Below, one piece after another: positions 61,323 to 64,000 of a DNA stretch of 64,000 nt. Origin of the DNA: Bacteroidota bacterium (GTDB taxonomy: Bacteria > Bacteroidota > Bacteroidia > Chitinophagales > Chitinophagaceae). The stretch is taken from contig JAPLEH010000010.1 in NCBI GenBank assembly GCA_026391455.1, forward strand, positions 186,001 to 250,000, given 5' to 3'. Numbering within the stretch: position 1 is the stretch's first letter; each line of letters begins with the position of its first letter. The translations under genes were made by a program, and so were the position numbers. A model generated the notes under the pieces. The model had not been told where the DNA came from, did no database searches, and saw nothing but the letters and a program-made list of their open reading frames with translations.

Positions 61323-62503
61323 TATCTTTTTTCAATGGATCCCGTTTGTTTATGTTTGATGATGGATTTTTTCTCCCCATTGGGCAATACTTCTTCTTTA
61401 ATGAGATAGTACTCCTCATTATAACTTGACAGGTTTTTTTCTTCTTTCACATATGTGCCGCCCCTCCAGTCTTCGATCTGCACTGGTTCCCACTGTTTTG
61501 TTTTGGCAGACCGATAAGCTGCATCCAATATGGCGTTCACGATATACCCGTCGTAAAAGGTTTCAGCCGGTTCCCTTCCACTATCAATCGCATCGAACAT
61601 ATCGGTAAACATATGGCTGTAGCCCAGCTCATGCACTTCATCCCCTACGGGAAAAAGCCAGCCACTGTTACTTTCTGCTTTTTCAGCAATATAATCGCCG
61701 CCTTTTCCGGTGGTGAACATTTCAAAACCGGTGCGTAAAAAATTATTGGCCCAGATCGTCCCTTCTGTTCCCATCACTTCATCGCGCAGGTCCATGCCTC
61801 CCCGGAAGGTCCAGCTTACTTCAAACTGACCAATGGCCCCATTCTCGTATTTTACCAACCCCACTGCATTGTCTTCCGCATCGATCGGGTGTACCCTTGT
61901 ATCGGCCCAGCACATCACTTCGGTGGGACGAATATTTTTCCCAATGAAATTGCGGCTGATCTCGGCACAATGACAACCCAGGTCAATGATGGCGCCGCCG
62001 CCTGATTTTTCTTTATCCCAAAACCAATCGCTGTGCGGACCGGGATGTGTTTCCCGGCTTTTGGTCCAGATCACTTCACCAATCGCTCCGCTCTTTACTG
62101 ATGCCAGTGACTTTAAAAATTTGGGGGTATAACACAGATCTTCGAGATAACCGCCCGTTACACCGGCCGCTTCCACTGCCCGTAACATCTGCAACGCTTC
62201 TGCCGCATTGCGACCCAGTGGTTTGGTACATAATACATGTTTACCGGCTTTAGCCGCTTCCAGTACTGCCGGCAGGTGCATATCATTTGAAAGTCCGATG
62301 ATCACGGCTTCTACATTCGGTTTAGATACACATTCAGCCAGAGCGGATGTATAATGCGGCACACCATAATCGCCGGCAAACATTTTTGCATTGTCTTCGT
62401 TGCGGCTGTATACCGATACGATCTTATCCTTTCTGCGCTGTGCCACCAGCGAATCCGCATAAAACCGGGAAATAAATCCCGCTCCGAGTATAGCCAGGTT
62501 CAT
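61322..62503 (-). CDS. Gfo/Idh/MocA family oxidoreductase
   Basis: The 393-residue protein has an N-terminal NAD(P)-binding fold ([19 protein letters not shown]), the family signature [18 protein letters not shown] with the Lys-Pro pair, and a C-terminal sheet with [20 protein letters not shown], the usual catalytic His. It lacks a signal peptide. Members oxidise or reduce hydroxyl groups of sugars and inositols. It is coupled to the SDR gene by a one-base overlap and follows the exported Gfo/Idh gene by 32 bases. Confidence 0.93.
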   Translation of the reverse strand: MNLAILGAGFISRFYADSLVAQRRKDKIVSVYSRNEDNAKMFAGDYGVPHYTSALAECVSKPNVEAVIIGLSNDMHLPAVLEAAKAGKHVLCTKPLGRNAAEALQMLRAVEAAGVTGGYLEDLCYTPKFLKSLASVKSGAIGEVIWTKSRETHPGPHSDWFWDKEKSGGGAIIDLGCHCAEISRNFIGKNIRPTEVMCWADTRVHPIDAEDNAVGLVKYENGAIGQFEVSWTFRGGMDLRDEVMGTEGTIWANNFLRTGFEMFTTGKGGDYIAEKAESNSGWLFPVGDEVHELGYSHMFTDMFDAIDSGREPAETFYDGYIVNAILDAAYRSAKTKQWEPVQIEDWRGGTYVKEEKNLSSYNEEYYLIKEEVLPNGEKKSIIKHKQTGSIEKR

Positions 62504-62535
62504 ACTAATTTTTTACTTAAACATATTATGAAACA

Positions 62536-63726
62536 TCATTTGACCATCGGCCAGGGAAATTTACTTTTCAGTTTTATTTTCATACCGGTAGCTGATGACT
62601 TGCGGGCCGCTTCAATGATCTCCAGTACATGCAATGCGTGCTCCACATTGATACGCGGCTCTGTGCCATTCACCAGGCTTTCTCCCACCACTCTTGCCCC
62701 CTCCTGCCATTCGTAGCCGCCCTTTTCAGTACAAACCAGTTTGGCCGGCTCCGTCCAGGATGTATCGAGCATTACCCCATTGGTTTCCCAATCGTACCCG
62801 ATCAGCCGCATATTACCATAGTCACCATAGATCTGAATGGAGTGCAGCGATTGACTTCCTGCCTCGTGTCCGTGTGGGTCAAAATAATTGAAGCCGCACA
62901 TCACATGACTGATCACGCCTTTATCATGCTCCAGAAGTATATGGGCATTGTCTTCCGCTTCTACTTTTATTTTTCCTTTATCATCCACCGTGCGCTCAGG
63001 GTTTACAATACTGGTCATGGCCATTACAGATCGGGCGGGGCCCAGTAATCCGGTAAGGGTAGCCATATTATATACGCCCAGATCGGGCATACTTCCGCCG
63101 CCTTTTTCATAAAAGAATGCAGACCAGGTAGGACCCGTATGCCCATACTGACCATGCGCACTGGCTACTCGTCCCAGCTTTCCTTCCTGAATTGTTTTGC
63201 TCATGAAGGCAAACTGCGGGCTGTTCACCACGGCCGGCGCTCCCCATATTCTGAGTTTTTTACTGCGGGCTAAATCAAGCAATGCTTTTCCTTCCGCATA
63301 GGTATTGGCCATTGGCTTTTCACTCCACACATGTTTGCCGGCCAGCAATGCTTTTTTATTCAGCTCACCGTGTACCTGCATATCGGTAAGGGTTACCATC
63401 ATATCAAAGGGAACCCCTTTGAGCATGGCATCAATATGCGGATAGGTTTTTGCATTTACTTTATACTGTTCGTTCTGTGCCACGGCCCGCTCCGGTTTAA
63501 TATCACACAGACTTACCACTTCGATCATGGAAGAGGAAAGCAGTTGCGGCAGGTACCGATTGCTAACACTGCCGCACCCAATGACTGCTACCTTTAATTT
63601 TTTATCGGGTGTAGTTAAGGCCCAGCTTTCCAGTGAAGAAAGCAATACTGCTGCACCCGCCATAGCCGTGTATTGCAAAAATTGCTGTCGGCTGATTTCT
63701 TTTGTTGTTTCGTTTTTGTTTTCCAT
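62536..63726 (-). CDS. Exported Gfo/Idh/MocA oxidoreductase with a weak Tat-like signal
   Basis: The 396-residue protein has an N-terminal region EISRQQFLQYTAMAGAAVLLSS that resembles a twin-arginine signal (S-R-x-x-F-L) with the second Arg replaced by Gln, then the NAD(P) fold LKVAVIGCGSVSNRYL, the Lys-Pro pair in HVWSEKPMANTYAEG and GGGSMPDLGVYNMATL. Exported Gfo/Idh proteins carry a tightly bound cofactor, which fits Tat export after folding. It probably acts on glycosides in the periplasm. It is the first gene of the run seen before the right-edge repeat. Confidence 0.9.
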   Translation of the reverse strand: MENKNETTKEISRQQFLQYTAMAGAAVLLSSLESWALTTPDKKLKVAVIGCGSVSNRYLPQLLSSSMIEVVSLCDIKPERAVAQNEQYKVNAKTYPHIDAMLKGVPFDMMVTLTDMQVHGELNKKALLAGKHVWSEKPMANTYAEGKALLDLARSKKLRIWGAPAVVNSPQFAFMSKTIQEGKLGRVASAHGQYGHTGPTWSAFFYEKGGGSMPDLGVYNMATLTGLLGPARSVMAMTSIVNPERTVDDKGKIKVEAEDNAHILLEHDKGVISHVMCGFNYFDPHGHEAGSQSLHSIQIYGDYGNMRLIGYDWETNGVMLDTSWTEPAKLVCTEKGGYEWQEGARVVGESLVNGTEPRINVEHALHVLEIIEAARKSSATGMKIKLKSKFPWPMVK

Positions 63727-63800
63727 AATTCGATTATCTGGGTGGTTTAATTTTATAGTTATTAAATGTTTGTCTATATTTTTTTAATCGAAGCAATTTT

Positions 63801-64000
63801 TGGGCTAAAGCCCGGTTGTAAATTCATTTGGTCTTCCCCGGCCTGAAGGCCGGGGCAATTGTGATCTCAAATGCCAAGGCAATTGTAATCACAAACACTG
63901 TGACAACTGTTTTCTCAAAGGCCGGAACAATTGTCTTCCCAAACACTAAGACAACTGTTTCCTCAAAGGCCGGGACAATTGCATTCCAAATGCCCGGAGC
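63801..64000. repeat. 24-bp tandem repeat with leading hairpins, runs off the right edge
   Basis: Two hairpins, GGGCTAAAGCCC near 63801-63812 and CCCCGGCCTGAAGGCCGGGG at about 63837-63856, lead into at least five 24-base units aligned on a core of (G/A)CAA(T/C)TGT, such as GCAATTGTGATCTCAAATGC and ACAACTGTTTTCTCAAAGGC, alternating between two sub-types. The array is cut by the window edge. On the minus strand one frame stays open through all units and stops at 63824-63826, so this may be the 3' end of a repeat-coding gene or simple non-coding repeat DNA; I cannot tell which. Confidence 0.8.

Noticed and set aside
37416-63726. Complete polysaccharide-utilisation locus
   Set aside because: No SusC/SusD pair or regulator gene is present within the window, so the term is used only loosely.
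63801-64000. CRISPR array
   Set aside because: The units are contiguous 24-mers with mutual similarity throughout; there are no unique spacers and no cas genes in the window.

Overview
This window comes from a member of the Bacteroidota, most likely the Chitinophagaceae. The evidence is the exact or near-exact TAnnTTTG minus-7 promoter boxes, the lack of strong Shine-Dalgarno sequences, the DUF4834 protein, a long highly charged IF-2, secreted glycosidases of families GH2, GH3, GH97 and GH43 together with a sialate O-acetylesterase, and many short lipoproteins. The family-level placement is inference; no rRNA or tRNA gene was seen.

Layout. 1-8.8 kb: the start of a two-component-regulator propeller protein, two predicted cell-envelope proteins, PaaZ (phenylacetate ring cleavage), a Doc-type toxin-antitoxin pair with repeated operator-like sequence, a small lipoprotein, a block of interspersed repeats, a DinB/DUF1569 protein, adenylate kinase and a secreted lipoprotein MsrB. 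8.9-16.7 kb: an M16 protease, an SRPBCC protein, a large BNR/Asp-box propeller protein and a DUF3592-like membrane protein. 16.7-22.0 kb: a signalling block (anchored hypothetical, multi-pass membrane protein, histidine kinase, LuxR-type regulator) next to a three-gene plus-strand group of an S74-chaperone surface protein, a small acidic protein and a JAMM metalloprotease. 22-31.5 kb: AI-2E transporter, aminotransferase, small hypotheticals, a glycosyltransferase, a SixA-like phosphatase, a long PurF and a SurA-like foldase. 31.6-36.5 kb: rimP-nusA-infB, read from the minus strand, with a terminator-like hairpin in the leader.

37.4-63.7 kb is a carbohydrate-use region read almost entirely from the minus strand with very short gaps: SIS-domain protein, MetE-like protein, MBL-fold hydrolase, DoxX, GMC oxidoreductase, GH43-like protein, sialate O-acetylesterase, SGNH hydrolase, PhoD-like phosphatase, GH3, GH97, GH2, ADP-ribosylglycohydrolase-fold lipoprotein, GH3 and an esterase. 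A second minus-strand run (two Gfo/Idh/MocA oxidoreductases, an SDR and a ROK kinase) flanks a plus-strand NagB-like deaminase. Together these look like a periplasmic glycan-stripping line feeding sugar oxidation and (amino)sugar-phosphate entry. No SusC/SusD pair lies in the window, so the outer-membrane uptake step must be elsewhere.

The most notable non-gene features are a three-copy interspersed element with two nested hairpins, a 24-bp tandem repeat that runs off the right edge and keeps a reading frame open on the minus strand, a large inverted/direct repeat at 6.5-6.9 kb, the attenuator-like hairpin before rimP, and several promoters so close to start codons that the messages may be leaderless.
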